Shown: positions 29,401 to 37,379, counted from the stretch's first letter. The stretch: 64,000 bases of DNA from Gonocerus acuteangulatus (GCA_946811695.1 OX328125.1:40516836-40580835), one strand, 5' to 3'. A program made the numbers and translations. The notes: generated from the letters alone by a model not told the origin.

Positions 29401-30518
29401 TTTATATGAAGTACAAAAGCCAGTAGGTATGCGGCAACTAAATTTTATTTAATACTTAGAAAAAAGTAATGAGATCCCCAAAAAAACATAAATGTGAAAT
29501 AGAGGCCAAGTTCTTCCCCCCACAAAGAAACACTCCCTTCCCCAAATATATCCCTTCCTAAAATCCCCAAAAAACGCTTTACCATCCTACACTCCAAAAA
29601 AGTAGTGTGAGTTGGTGCATTAAGTGCTCCATATTTTCAACCAAAAATATTTGCCAATACAAGAGATGATACAAGAAAGAAATGTCCAAGTTCATTACTT
29701 GGAAGACCTCATAGTTACTTACTAAGAACAGTAAAGACACTTCAACTGACCTTTAAAAACAACAATAAAAATACTTATATCCAGTTACTAAAATATCACT
29801 TTCCTCAAGCAGGTATATTCTTAAACTTGGCAATGTTTTATTTGTGCCGAAATTATCTTTAGAGAGAAAACTAAACATCGCCAAGTTTAAGAATAAACCT
29901 GCTTGAGGAAAGTGATATTTTAGTAACTGGATATAAGTATTTTTATTGTTGTTTTTAAAGGTCAGTTGAAGTATCTTTTCTGTTCTTAGTAAGTAACTAT
30001 GAGGTCTTCCAAGTAATGAACTTGGACATTTCTTTCTTGTATTTTTTAATTTATTGGACAATAATGAATATTTTATTCATCGACAAGATCTAAAAATGTT
30101 ATTTTATTTTAAATTTCTAATCTTCTTCTGAATGATCGATTTTTATTAGTTTTACTCTATAGGTTGTTTAGAGCTTGACTATTCAAAGGTGATTAATATG
30201 GTCATTCTAGGATTAGGCCTTCAAACAGTGTAGGCTGTATTAGTAGTGTGGTACGTTTTTTTGGCTCCTGGAGAAGTGCCAGATAGGGTGTGAAACATGC
30301 AGAGTTTGTTTAAATATAAGAATTGACGAATTTATTCTATTTTTATTGGTCTTCCATCCAACATATGATGTTTTGAGAAATTTGGCTCACTATAAGATAT
30401 TAATATATTTTAATAAATAGTCTCAATATGTATCTGTTGTTTTCCTTAATAATATTTTTCAGACATGCTGGATGGAATAAGAGTTGACAATCGGATCATT
30501 GACGTGCGATATTTATAA
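8397..30518 (+). CDS. rump: hnRNP M / Rumpelstiltskin homologue, three-RRM RNA-binding protein (nine coding exons)
   Basis: A nuclear RNA-binding protein of the hnRNP M family, whose members bind GU-rich RNA and act in splicing and, in Drosophila, mRNA localisation. Joining 8397-8419, 11392-11639, 12557-12711, 17812-18101, 18728-18993, 22462-22605, 27352-27545, 27824-27959 and 30463-30518 gives 1512 nt (503 aa), with every junction in phase. Order: an R/G/D-rich basic start with nine glycines (about 45-53); RRM1 (about 68-142; RNP2 VFVSNI, RNP1 RGCGIIEF); a linker with WGHTYGLSSQFLESLGI; RRM2 (about 219-294; CFVANL, RGFGVVEF); an A/S/G/L-rich linker; RRM3 (about 433-503; IVIKNL, TGVVQF), ending in RYL at the C-terminus. 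The family assignment rests on the diagnostic RRM2 block LDYKVDEKKLKEVFRLAG. The start is the first ATG in the 5' exon. Confidence 0.93.
8420..9892 (+). other. rump intron 1, proximal part
   Basis: AT-rich intronic DNA. A short open frame at 8703-8900 has no recognisable similarity and no coding character. No repeat is seen before the MITE at 9893. Confidence 0.5.
9893..10141. mobile_element. MITE with about 65-bp terminal inverted repeats
   Basis: The ends read ATCGATGGCCTAGAATGAAA and the inverse, extended by weaker pairing to about 65 bp on each side. The central 110 bp is unique. No coding sequence. The superfamily is unclear: TA-rich flanks would fit Tc1/mariner, but a clean target duplication could not be separated from the palindromic ATCGAT end. 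Confidence 0.65.
10185..10587. mobile_element. piggyBac-like MITE (TTAA target sites)
   Basis: TTAA at 10185-10188 and 10584-10587 flanks inverted ends CACATTCATTGCGGGTC and GGTCCGCAACGAATGTG. The TTAA target and the CAC...TTGCGG style of terminus fit the piggyBac superfamily. The interior has no transposase but holds a palindromic CCCGATAGATCTATCGGGTC motif and a near copy of it (about 10517-10573). Confidence 0.75.
10981..11176 (+). mobile_element. tRNA-derived SINE, family A
   Basis: A 14-bp target-site duplication TTTTACATATATTC (10981-10994, 11163-11176) flanks a SINE of about 168 bp. It has a B-box-like GGGTTCGATTCCCACT, then the body GGCATCACCCCTATCCTGGC and the tail GGTGGTAACCTATAGATAAC with TAATAATAAATGG at the 3' end. 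The tRNA-like head is 5' truncated or diverged. Relatives lie at 52267-52469, 57320-57480 and 60895-61050. Confidence 0.85.
11392..11639 (+). CDS. rump: rump exon 2: RG-rich region and first half of RRM1
   Basis: The acceptor is TTTTCCAG and the donor GTATTT. It encodes the Arg/Gly/Asp-rich leader, the poly-Gly run, the basic SPRRKKSNR block (a possible nuclear localisation signal) and RNP2 of RRM1 up to KDLFRQQ. The poly-Gly is coded by a GGA/GGT repeat at about 11498-11523, a likely site of length polymorphism. Confidence 0.9.
11640..12556 (+). other. rump intron 2
   Basis: It contains an interrupted (TA)n/TATACA microsatellite at 12432-12511. A short + strand open frame (11792-11992) has no splice context or similarity. 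Nothing else recognised. Confidence 0.5.
12432..12511. repeat. (TA)n microsatellite with ACATATAC interruptions
   Basis: A TA tract that degrades into TACATA repeats, 45 bp before exon 3. Confidence 0.85.
12557..12711 (+). CDS. rump: rump exon 3: second half of RRM1
   Basis: The acceptor is TTTCTTTCAG and the donor GTAAGT. It encodes VGEVSFVELFVDEDDKPRG and the RNP1 strand, ending at LVVKE, which closes the RRM1 fold. The splice site between exons 2 and 3 falls right after helix 1 of the RRM. Confidence 0.92.
14268..14312 (-). repeat. SINE family B 3' fragment
   Basis: The poly(T) and ACGGCGCATCGAC..TTGGCCATTAGTGTCGG are the inverse of the 3' end of the full SINE at 63285-63464. Only the tail region is present. 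Confidence 0.6.
14740..16010 (+). pseudogene. Non-LTR retrotransposon 3' fragment (RT thumb and RNase H), frameshifted
   Basis: Frame 1 (about 14763-15065) reads HSDTLKFLGMTLDKKLTW, then LLDYGCIAYSSAS, the typical C-terminal connection of insect non-LTR reverse transcriptases. After a frame break, 15116-16006 encodes an RNase H domain: YTDGSK, TAELHGI, CTDSLSCLL and WVPGHENLG..KADEQAK. All four carboxylate positions (D, E, D, D) are present. The RNase H points to the I/Jockey-like group. The upstream endonuclease and RT palm are absent, so this is a 5'-truncated copy, likely dead. The segment after 15920 is not element-like. Confidence 0.85.
16609..16870 (-). pseudogene. hAT transposase C-terminus (dimerisation domain), one frameshift
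   Basis: The minus strand reads VNALNWWKSSS..IVEQLMTGKATSAGVERMFSN; after a one-base slip, GIVHSQMRNYLIRCEKTDK and LAFLFKALNK with TAA at 16609-16611. WW...ATSA..ER.FS is the signature of the hAT C-terminal dimerisation region, and KL.FLFKALN is a frequent hAT ending. The upstream catalytic part is displaced or destroyed. Confidence 0.8.
17418..17474. repeat. (TA)n microsatellite
   Basis: A pure TA tract about 340 bp before exon 4 of gene 1, just outside the nested transposon stack. Confidence 0.9.
17812..18101 (+). CDS. rump: rump exon 4: inter-RRM linker and start of RRM2
   Basis: The acceptor is TTCATTTGCAG and the donor GTTAGT. It encodes DNDVERDKYGRILPRSERGR, a Gly-rich stretch, the conserved NKWGHTYGLSSQFLESLGI block specific to hnRNP M/Rump proteins, and RNP2 of RRM2 (CFVANL). 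It follows the 5.1-kb intron 3 that carries the nested transposons. Confidence 0.95.
18102..18727 (+). other. rump intron 4
   Basis: A short AT-rich intron with no repeat or exon seen. It ends in a T-rich tract before the exon 5 acceptor. Confidence 0.6.
18728..18993 (+). CDS. rump: rump exon 5: rest of RRM2
   Basis: The acceptor follows a T-rich tract ending TTTTAG; the donor is GTAAGT. It encodes LAGRVLSAEISMDKEGKSRG, RNP1 (RGFGVVEF), and the C-terminal flank KGDGFLSKLPEGLKSIGMGL. It ends in phase 1, which fits two different downstream exons (20155 and 22462). Confidence 0.95.
18994..20154 (+). other. rump intron 5, upstream of the alternative terminal exon
   Basis: No gene or mobile element recognised. 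It holds a short (ATT)n run near 19808-19834. Confidence 0.5.
20155..20372 (+). CDS. rump: rump alternative terminal exon (isoform without RRM3)
   Basis: The acceptor is a strong poly(T)TTAG. Read in the phase left by exon 5 it gives RNLPSLQQNPPQAQVNPLAS, then an Ala/Leu/Pro-rich tail ending SVPNIY and TGA at 20370-20372. No GT inside it restores the phase needed by exon 6, so it works only as a last exon. The resulting protein has 399 aa with RRM1 and RRM2 but no RRM3. AATAAA candidates follow at 21564-21569 and 21938-21943, the latter after a long T-rich tract. Protein-like composition and Pro/Gln content argue against chance; use in RNA is unproven. Confidence 0.65.
20373..21960 (+). other. 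Putative 3' UTR of the short rump isoform
   Basis: AT-rich DNA after the stop of the alternative terminal exon, with AATAAA at 21564-21569 and 21938-21943. The latter lies 20 bp past a T-rich tract. There is no open frame. The true end is unknown; if the alternative exon is not used, this is intron 5. Confidence 0.4.
22462..22605 (+). CDS. rump: rump exon 6: Gly/Ala/Ser/Leu linker
   Basis: The acceptor is CCTGGCTCCAG and the donor GTAGCT. It encodes LGNLIGAQGGGAGDLASLAS and an Ala/Leu-rich low-complexity segment with no fold that I recognise. Such linkers before RRM3 are typical of hnRNP M proteins. Confidence 0.85.
22791..25255 (+). mobile_element. mariner transposon, split by a hAT element
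   Basis: Terminal inverted repeats AGGTTGATGCAAAAATAATC and the inverse of AGGTTGTTGCAAAAATAATC are bounded by TA on both sides. About 1.1 kb of mariner remains. On the + strand the transposase relic reads FYYNAWPHISM, then past the hAT HPPYSPDLLPNDYH-like and HFENFLKEKFFRNQK, matching the mariner catalytic C-terminus, with stops and frameshifts. The hAT inserted in the middle of the catalytic region. Confidence 0.88.
23585..24946 (+). mobile_element. hAT transposon inserted in mariner
   Basis: Ends CAGTGATGT / ACAACACTG with an exact 8-bp duplication GACGTGAC (23577-23584, 24947-24954). The subterminal DNA repeats GGGTATTTACC and TACCCGGGTATTT many times. The + strand at about 24130-24590 retains weak hAT transposase similarity (ILDPIVELITAIQLNAPFH, AHLAADLLNSS, ISPMLWWRSLKGTC). 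It is broken by stops, so the element is dead. Confidence 0.85.
25256..27351 (+). other. rump intron 6, distal part
   Basis: Mostly featureless AT-rich DNA. 26278-26380 is a diverged single copy of the 145-bp unit found in tandem at 6975-7530 (GTTTTGTTTTTTCGCC..., then a G tract). Nothing else recognised. Confidence 0.5.
27352..27545 (+). CDS. rump: rump exon 7: linker and RNP2 of RRM3
   Basis: The acceptor is TTATTTTTAG. It encodes GGSGLGALQSNIGGRDFDSL, more Ser/Gly/Ala-rich linker, then DTIVIKN, the first strand of RRM3. The only donor that joins KN to LPTGTTW in frame is GTTGGT, which departs from the GTAAGT seen at most other exons of this gene. Confidence 0.88.
27824..27959 (+). CDS. 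rump: rump exon 8: core of RRM3
   Basis: The acceptor is TCTTTGACAG and the donor GTATCC. It encodes LPTGTTWQMLREKCRDAGDV, then the RNP1-like TGVVQF strand and helix 2 (QWDAQRAV). RRM3 carries no aromatic in the usual RNP1 positions except Phe, as in other members of the family. Confidence 0.92.
28129..29010. repeat. Five tandem copies of a 124-bp unit, flanked by 100-bp direct repeats
   Basis: Units start at about 28271, 28393, 28518, 28642 and 28766 (period 122-125). They share CTGTCTGTCTGT..GTTCCTTATACAAAT, ACCGTTTGNCCGATTTTGAC and GTAGGTCTTGATACGGG. Outside the array, 28150-28245 and 28908-29000 are direct copies of ATGTGGGGTATCAAATGAATC ... AAACATTT.GACGCAT, so the array sits between terminal direct repeats. 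Minus-strand fragments of the unit occur at 42530-42560 and 42880-43005. Confidence 0.8.
29671..30040. repeat. Long inverted repeat, 168-bp arms, 34-bp loop
   Basis: Arms 29671-29838 and 29873-30040 are near-perfect inverse copies, so the intron 8 transcript of gene 1 could form a hairpin of about 168 bp. No transposon ends, coding sequence or clear target duplication were seen. It could be a young MITE or the product of an inverted duplication. Confidence 0.8.
30263..30308 (+). ncRNA. Degenerate hammerhead-like motif
   Basis: GGCTC, CTGGAGA (core A replaced by G), a wobble-rich stem II, GAAA, CATGCA, GAGTT. Stem I can form with wobbles (GGCTC/GAGTT). The core substitution and the GCA triplet should abolish cleavage. 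It lies in intron 8 of gene 1, 150 bp before the last exon. Confidence 0.35.
30463..30518 (+). CDS. rump: rump exon 9: end of RRM3 and stop codon
   Basis: The acceptor is ATATTTTTCAG. It encodes NMLDGIRVDNRIIDVRYL and TAA at 30516-30518. The Asn codon is split with exon 8, and the last beta strand of RRM3 is also the protein's C-terminus. Confidence 0.92.
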
Positions 30519-31135
30519 AATTGCTAAACCCTGTGACTGTGAGTAAAATGCTCATCAGTCCTTTTTTCCGAATTTTACTTTTACCAACCATCAACTTTTT
30601 ACACTCAGTTCATCATACTAGGCTTAATGTATTTTTTATCTATAGCAATTATATGAAGATATGTATGTTTTTTTTCGTTATGAATTGGTATTTTGTTTTT
30701 TTTTAAGAATTATTTTTTTCATTACCAGCAGTTAGGTTGTATTAATTGAAGACAATTTGATCTCTCCATGATTTATCTTTCGACGTAGTTATTTACTTTA
30801 AATTGGCTGCCATCCGAAAAGACTGTCCTGTCAAGTCGTTGATTTCTTTTACGACCTTCACAAGTGGCTATATGAATTCAAGTCAGTTGAATGGACGCTC
30901 TTAGTGGATAGGATCTGAAGCTATTGAAATTTATGCATGATTCATTGAATTAAATGTTGAAACCTTTTTGTTCTATCCTCTGAATTGTATAATTTGAATC
31001 ATTTATTTTTTTCAGAAATTGTAGCTCTTTAATGCCTGTAGATGTTGAACAAATTTTATTCTTCGTAATGACTAATCTATGTGTCTTAGGTGTAATCAAC
31101 ATTTTCATGTACAATAAATCTTTATTACATGAACA
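30519..31135 (+). other. rump 3' UTR (long isoform)
   Basis: It follows the TAA of exon 9. AATAAA at 31113-31118, then a T/GT-rich stretch, is a good poly(A) signal. The exact cleavage site is not known. Confidence 0.55.
31113..31118 (+). terminator. Poly(A) signal AATAAA of rump
   Basis: A canonical hexamer about 600 bp after the stop codon, followed within 30 bp by a T-rich, GTTGTTGTT-containing element typical of downstream cleavage signals. Confidence 0.55.
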
Positions 31136-31139
31136 TTGT

Positions 31140-33240
31140 ATTTTTTTTTTTGTTGTTGTTTTCAATTTTATTATTGTTCCAGAGTATTACATAATTATTA
31201 ATAAGTTTTGCTAGGGATCGATAATTTGCATTGGAAACCTATTCTCTGTTCCCTCAGAGTTAGTCGCAAGAGAGTCTATTGATCAGTTTCTATAATATTC
31301 TTAATGAGTAAAGGCAGTTCTATTCCACAGTCTTGTTTTTACTGTGTGAAATTATGGCTTTCATTTATTTATTTACTATTTGGGGGAAAAAAATCTTCCA
31401 AGTTTTTATGGAAATAATATGCAGGTAATTAATTGGTTTGTTCAATGGATTGGATAAATTACTGCTAAAGAGGTGATTCAATCGGACGCAAGGTCCATTC
31501 AAATTGCAAGGCTTTGTTCAGGAATGCATTACAACATAACTATTCCTTCCTTCTGTCAAATCTTCTTAAGCTGAACAATTTATTTTGATTGACTGAGTGA
31601 TAGTCTCTCCTTATAGTCCTGAAGAAAGCTTAGAAGCCAAGCTGGAACATTGGAAATAAAAAATCATTTCTCTAAATGTGTTTTTATTTAATATTGAGAC
31701 AATAACCCGACTACCTCCGTACTGGAAATCAGTGTCTTGTGATATTATTTTTTGAATTCTTCTTTGCCATAAGAAATTGTTCTATGCATGACCTTTTTGG
31801 TATTTCATCAAGCCAATAGATGAAGCTCTTAGGTTTTTAATTACGAATTCGAACATTATTGCTTTCATTTCGTCCAGAACTCATATCCAAAAGATTTTTA
31901 TTTTGTCAGGAATTAATTTTAATTTTTTTAGTCCATCTATTATGCTCACAATAGTTAAGGGTTTTATTTTTACAACACTGAGTTACTCTTTATTCCTCAA
32001 AGAAAAGAATTTCTTTTCCACGTACCAAGTTTTCGCAAGTGTTCGTTTTTTTTTTTTTTGTTTTTTGTTTTTTTCTTATATCCTAGATTTTGGATAATAA
32101 TATAGAAACTTTCATGAGTGGTTATTTTACGTTTTGGCTACAAATTTGGTAAAAACCTTCATGGTTAATTTAAATTCTAACACGTTATTTTATTAGATGG
32201 GATTGCTTAGTCCTTATACATACAATAGTAACTATTTTAAACCTTGGAAATGCCTTTTTTACGCTGTCTAATGTTTTTAGTTAAATTTACTAGATTTTCC
32301 TTGATTATAACTATCTAATTTCTCATATTCCATTTATATTGAAAAATAATTATTCATTTTCAAATTTTAAACATAAATCATAATGTTTGTTTTAAAACAA
32401 TTATTGTGATTGATATGGATGCCCGGAAAAGATCCAAAATTTGATTTCTCATTGGTTTATTAGGTAGTGGGGTCAAATATAGTGAATTCTACAAGTCACT
32501 GAAGTTTTGCTTTTCCTACTTATGAGATATGGATGTTGTATTAATGTATTGTAACACAAAGGTGAATGTATTATGTCGAATTTGTTTCCATTACTGTTAA
32601 TTTAATAACAATCCAATGTACAAATTATATTTCAGTCCTCTATCTATGACATAGGTGCTTCAAAAATCTTAGGACTAAAAATGGTAAATGCACAACCAAC
32701 ATCTGTTAGAATTGGAACTTGGAGCCTTAGGAAGCACTCCCTCCACCATCACAATTTTGGCTAAAAATGTAGCTTTAAAATGAATTATGAATCTGTATTT
32801 AGTTCACGCGAAACATCTATTCATCAAACATGTCATTCTATAGGTCGCTGATACATGGCGTCAGTTGTCATCTGACTTTTTACTTTATGTTGATGTAAAA
32901 TTCACTAATATTTCCTTTGGGAAGAATGCTACATTTATTGGTGAAGGCATGCCAATTATAATCATTTGCCGTCCTTATAACCTGGATATTTGTTCTGGCC
33001 TTGATCTTATGTGAAGCCTTTTATAAATATGAGTCTGGCAAAAGGTATAGTTCACTTTTATTATGGTATACATTTTCAGTCTTTTATATTTCTTCAGGAG
33101 AACTGAAAACTTAAACAAATTAAACATTATTATCAAAAGATTATAGATAAATGCTAGATCATGAAAATGAGAAAGGGGAGGGGTGGCACTTTATAGATGT
33201 CATTAATGAAAGTTTGTTTTCAACCCTTAAATAGCTGACA
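31140..33240. other. Intergenic AT-rich DNA
   Basis: No gene seen. About 31617-31660 (CTGAAGAAAGCTTAG.., AAGCTGGAACATTGG) resembles the hammerhead-like motifs but has GGAA for GAAA. The rest, including the less AT-rich 32640-33010, could not be identified. Confidence 0.45.
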
Positions 33241-33572
33241 AAGTAACAATGCCCTACCCTGTATGGCTCGAGCTTCTCTCCCCTCCTCGGGTGACATTAC
33301 ATCCTACATACTTTCGCTCTTTGCCTCTACAGTATGGCTCCTAACTACTTTTTTTTCATTTTTGGCACTGTGCCAACTGCATTATAGTCGTACAACCATG
33401 TAAAAAAGCAGGGAAGGTGTACTAGTTGATACTTTGTTTACATATGGCTTGATCGAATTAGCCACTACATCCCCAGATTTTCTAATCTTATTGTTCTCCT
33501 TTAGGCTCCTTCGCTGGGGCATCGTCTTGATCCTGTCTCGGCTTCTTTCTCCAGCGGTGTTCGTTGTACTGC

Positions 33573-33613
33573 CGTTATATTTCGCCCAAATCCTATTGGG
33601 CTTCATCAGACGT
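33573..33613 (-). ncRNA. Hammerhead-ribozyme-like motif overlapping the Penelope-like ORF end
   Basis: On the minus strand: ACGT, CTGATGA, GCCCAA-TAGGAT-TTGGGC hairpin, GAAA, TATA, ACGG. Both catalytic boxes (CTGATGA, GAAA) are perfect and stem II has 6 bp. Stem I (CGT/ACG) is short and helix III nearly absent. The ORF's stop codon TAG (33593-33595) lies in the stem II loop. Hammerheads are known in Penelope-like elements, which supports the reading. Cleavage is unproven. Confidence 0.6.
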
Positions 33614-35152
33614 ATTCTGTCCAGTTCGGGGTGTGCAGGAGCTATGCTTGGCTCGCGCTCCTGCCGGCTTTTTATCCTCATTCCGCCATTCTTTCCGCTC
33701 CCTAGGCGGACCAATCAGCTGTCTTCTACGCTCATTGGTTTCCCTGGTCTGCCGTTCAGGGCGCATTCTACCGTCTGACCTGAGAAGTCTCAGAACCGGC
33801 CCGTAGACTGTAGGTAGCGCTAGACCATCCTCGCCGTTCATCGCTACACTCTTATACTTCGAGATCTCTATAGCCTCCCTGACCAGCCTCCTCTCCAGTA
33901 CATCTTCCTTCGCTAGCGTCCTGGCCTGGTCGAACAGCATCTGTCCGGAGCACTCCTCCCCATGTCTCGCGACAGCGGAAGTTTTCGTGCGTCTCAGACG
34001 GTAATCAGCGCAGTGCTGCCCAATTCTTGTGGCCACCTTCTTCCCGGTCTGCCCGACATAAACTGTCCCGCAATCACATGGAAGAAGGTAAACACCCTTA
34101 TCCTGCAGCCACTGCTTGTCCTTTGCTGAACCCAGGCAGTCGCTCATCTTGTCTAGGGGTTTGTAAGCTACATCCACACCGAGTCCCATAAACATCCTGC
34201 CAATCTTCTCACTGACACCTCGAACGTAAGGCAACGTTGCCCTCTTCTCCACCGCCCTTTCCGGTTTTGTGCCTCCACCTTGTCGCTGCTGTCTCAGAAC
34301 TCTGTTCATAGTACGAGAGATTTCCTTGGATCCGTACCCGTTCCCAAGAAAATCCTCCTTGAGGTGAGCCAGTTCCGCGTCCAGGTAGGTCTTACTGCTG
34401 CACAGCCTAAGGGCTCTCAGTGTCAGGGTCTTGATCACACCATTCTTCTGGGCAGGATGGTGATGAGAATCGGCGTGTAAGTACCTCCCCGTAGCCGTCG
34501 GCTTCCGGTATACTGTATGTCCGAATCTCCCACCCGGTTCCTTGACTATAAGCAGGTCCAGAAACGGGAGTCGGTTATCACTCTCCTTTTCCATAGTGAA
34601 CTTGATGGCCGGATGGTAGCTGTTCAGGAAGGCTAAAAAGCGCTCGAGTTTCTCATGTCCGTGCGGCCGCACAGCGAAGACGTCGTCCACGTACCTCAGC
34701 CACAGCGTCGGTTTCTCTGGGGCTTTCTCCATGACTTGCAGCTCGTACTCCTCCATGAAGATATCGGCTACCACTGAGGAAAGGGGGCTGCCCATCGCTA
34801 CCCCGTCTCGCTGCTTGTAGAATGACCTCTTCGTATTGAAAATAGCACGATGTGAGGACCACTTCCGCCAGCTCGAACATAGGCCCGTCCAGGAACTTCT
34901 TCTTCTTGATGATATCCAGCGAATCCTTGACTGGAAGACTGGTGAACAGGGAGACGACATCAAAGCTTACCAGGATATCGTTGTCATCAAATCTTCTTTC
35001 CTTCAGGATCTCCACCAGGTGGGCCGAGTTCTTCACGGAGGAGAACGAGCTCCCCACATAGCTCTTCAGGAGGCCCGCGAGTACTTTGCTTGCCCTGTAC
35101 GTCGGTGCGCCTATCATGGAGACAACTTCTTCTTCTTGATGATATCCAGCGA
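33593..35152 (-). pseudogene. Penelope-like retroelement: reverse transcriptase plus GIY-YIG endonuclease, 5'-truncated, frameshifted
   Basis: On the minus strand the RT starts at APTYRASKVLAGLLKSYVG (about 35110) and goes through LVSFDVVSLFTSLPV and FYKQRDGVAMGSPLSSVVAD to the catalytic LRYVDDVFAV. Then come a linker and a GIY-YIG nuclease (GVYLLPCDCGTVYVGQTGKK..RIGQH). This RT-GIY-YIG order defines Penelope-like elements. A one-base slip near 34845 (SCYF | NTKRSFYK) breaks the frame, and the N-terminal domain is missing. The ORF stop is at 33593-33595. GC content is far above the surroundings, suggesting a young insertion. Probably inactive. Confidence 0.93.
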
Positions 35153-36670
35153 CTGTACATATGACAAAATCCAAGATTTTTTTGCAGTCCCACAACACAA
35201 AAGATGTTATCCCAAAATGGCTGCGTTGAAAGGACTAATTGTTCTTTAAAAAAGTTGACCCTTGAATAATAAAAGGCTTTCATCTATTCATAGATTTTTG
35301 CCTCACAAAATTTATTTTTTAAATGGTTCACTGACGTCCTTATTTTAAAAATTGTGTCCTGTGTTGTCTCTGAATTAGCACAGAAATGAAACTGATCTCT
35401 CAACATTATTTCTGAAAATATAAGTGTTTCAATAAGGAGACCATTCAACCGAAATTCCGGAATGGCCACTGAATAACTAAAGTAAAATTACAGACAACTG
35501 AAAGACAAGCCTTATAACTAGTGAACTGTGGAAGAAGTGAATGCCTAAGACATGTAATGGTGAGAAAGATAACATAGAACACTACTGTTAACTCCTAGAG
35601 AGCAGATAATATTCTGAGGTCATATGAAAGGCAGGGAGGCCAAGGATACGTGGACATAGCCACGGAGGGAGGGGATTTTCAATTTTCCATGCATAGCCTG
35701 TGGAGTGTGTAAAGCTGGCTCGAGTATACTTGGGACTATCATTCCAATGGTTGATAAAAAGAAAGTCCATGTTGAGCTATTTTAAACTCTTGTGTTAGAG
35801 TTGTTCTGTATTGCCGACCCCTCCCCAATTGCTCTGCTTTAAATTGGCATTTAGAAGTATGTATAATATTATTTGTGAGAGGAAAGCCTCTTTTTTGTTT
35901 CTTGAAATTTATCTTTTGTTCATTAATTTTTAATGAATTGCAATTAAGATAAACATTGTTTATGCTGCATGTCCTAAAAAACGTCTCCTGAATGATAATG
36001 GATATTCGAAAGTTTTAAAAGATGGTAATTGAGATTTTCTTGAAACCTGCAAGGTTGCTTCTGGAATACATTGTCTCTGCTTTACTTGAAATATTGCGAA
36101 GGCAAGTATTTTCATTATTTTGAAATGCGAAACGGGACACACATATAGAACCATTATTTTGCATTCTCTTTTTTATTAAATGTTGTTTAATGCTATTTCT
36201 GAGTGATAAAAAAAACATATTGTGAGTTCCAATAAAGTTTTGTACTTTCTTCTTTTTGATCAGAGATGTTACCAATAGTTATCATTTCACCTTAAAAATG
36301 TGAAATGTCTTTTTTATAAAATATATATTCATTTTGTTTGTTTTTTTCTTCAAAAATGTTGAAATTATTACCTACCGATGGTTATTGTTCTAAATCAACT
36401 CTGATTTGCCTCCTTATGTTATGATAGAATTCAGAAGCTATTTTTTTGTCACATCTTTTTCATTCCTGATCTGAAGAATTCTACCTCATCATCTTCAACA
36501 AGGTTTGTGCAATCTTTCTCCTGCAAGTATATTTTGATTAATGAATTAGGCGGTTTATATGTGATAAAAGTTCAAATGAATCTCTTGATGTAGCCAAAAT
36601 GTACAAACTTAGTAATTTGAAATTTCTGGTAAATTAGTATTCTAGTCTATAGCTGTAATTTACTCTGTTC
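35153..36670. other. Junction and AT-rich flank of the Penelope-like element
   Basis: About 35126-35152 repeats 27 bp of the element's own RT sequence (also at 34894-34920), directly joined to non-element DNA near 35154. Beyond it no gene is credible; short open frames at 35284-35469, 35588-35770 and 36015-36275 show no similarity. Confidence 0.45.
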
Positions 36671-36698
36671 ATGAGCTGAGGATTTTCGAGGAATAGAG

Positions 36699-36774
36699 GT
36701 TCCTAATTGGAGTTCTCAAGATTATTGCGATGGAGATATTGAGTTTTGTGACTGCTCCATAGTTGCTGTCATCG
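36699..36774 (+). CDS. Weak candidate exon (Cys-rich)
   Basis: Between an AG and a GTACAG donor it reads VPNWSSQDYCDGDIEFCDCS and IVAVI, leaving one base. That phase fits the candidate exon at 42060-42124. The acceptor lacks a pyrimidine tract and I recognise no family. Listed only because the phase fits its neighbours; it may be chance. Confidence 0.15.
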
Positions 36775-36779
36775 GTACA

Positions 36780-37348
36780 GGCAACGTCTGAAATGGTAAA
36801 GAGAGAAACTGCGATGTGTAAGTGTTGATTCCCTTATTTAGATCTTCATTTTACTCTGTTTTTTGGGGAAATCGGAAGGTAATAATTCTTATTTTATATT
36901 TTCATGTGCTCAAATATTATTTCATTAATATATTTTAACAGGTATTTTGTGTTCTGCTCCCTTTTCTGTTGCGGTGAGGGTTCTGTGAAGAGGAAATTTA
37001 AATGAACACTTTTAGTCAAGAAAAAGTTGATGTTTGCAGGAATGTATTTTGTGTCCCTGTTTGAAGAGGCCAGTTTTTTCTTTATTTTTTTTAATTTGTC
37101 AGATCAAAGAAGTGGAATCATGAATTCATCCTGGATTGTTTTTTTTTTTTTTTCTTTTAAAATTATAAGCAGTCTTCGGTTTCAGTCAACCAATGAACAA
37201 GCGATTCATAGTTATTACTGGCTTAAGTTTTTTTCTCAAAATAGTCATTCATGTTTGGTAAGTCTTTTATAATTTATTATTGGTTATGTCTTTTTATCAT
37301 ACTTTTTGGGTTACTCCTGATGTGAGGTAAAGAATGTCTGATAAATAT

Positions 37349-37379
<31 letters not shown>

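Noticed and set aside
31903..32097. Small hydrophobic ORF in the intergenic region
   Set aside because: Phe/Leu/Ile-rich composition is that expected from T-rich random DNA; no splice or start context.
33434..33806. Plus-strand frames over the Penelope-like element
   Set aside because: Antisense shadows of the GC-rich RT/endonuclease frame; no protein similarity of their own.
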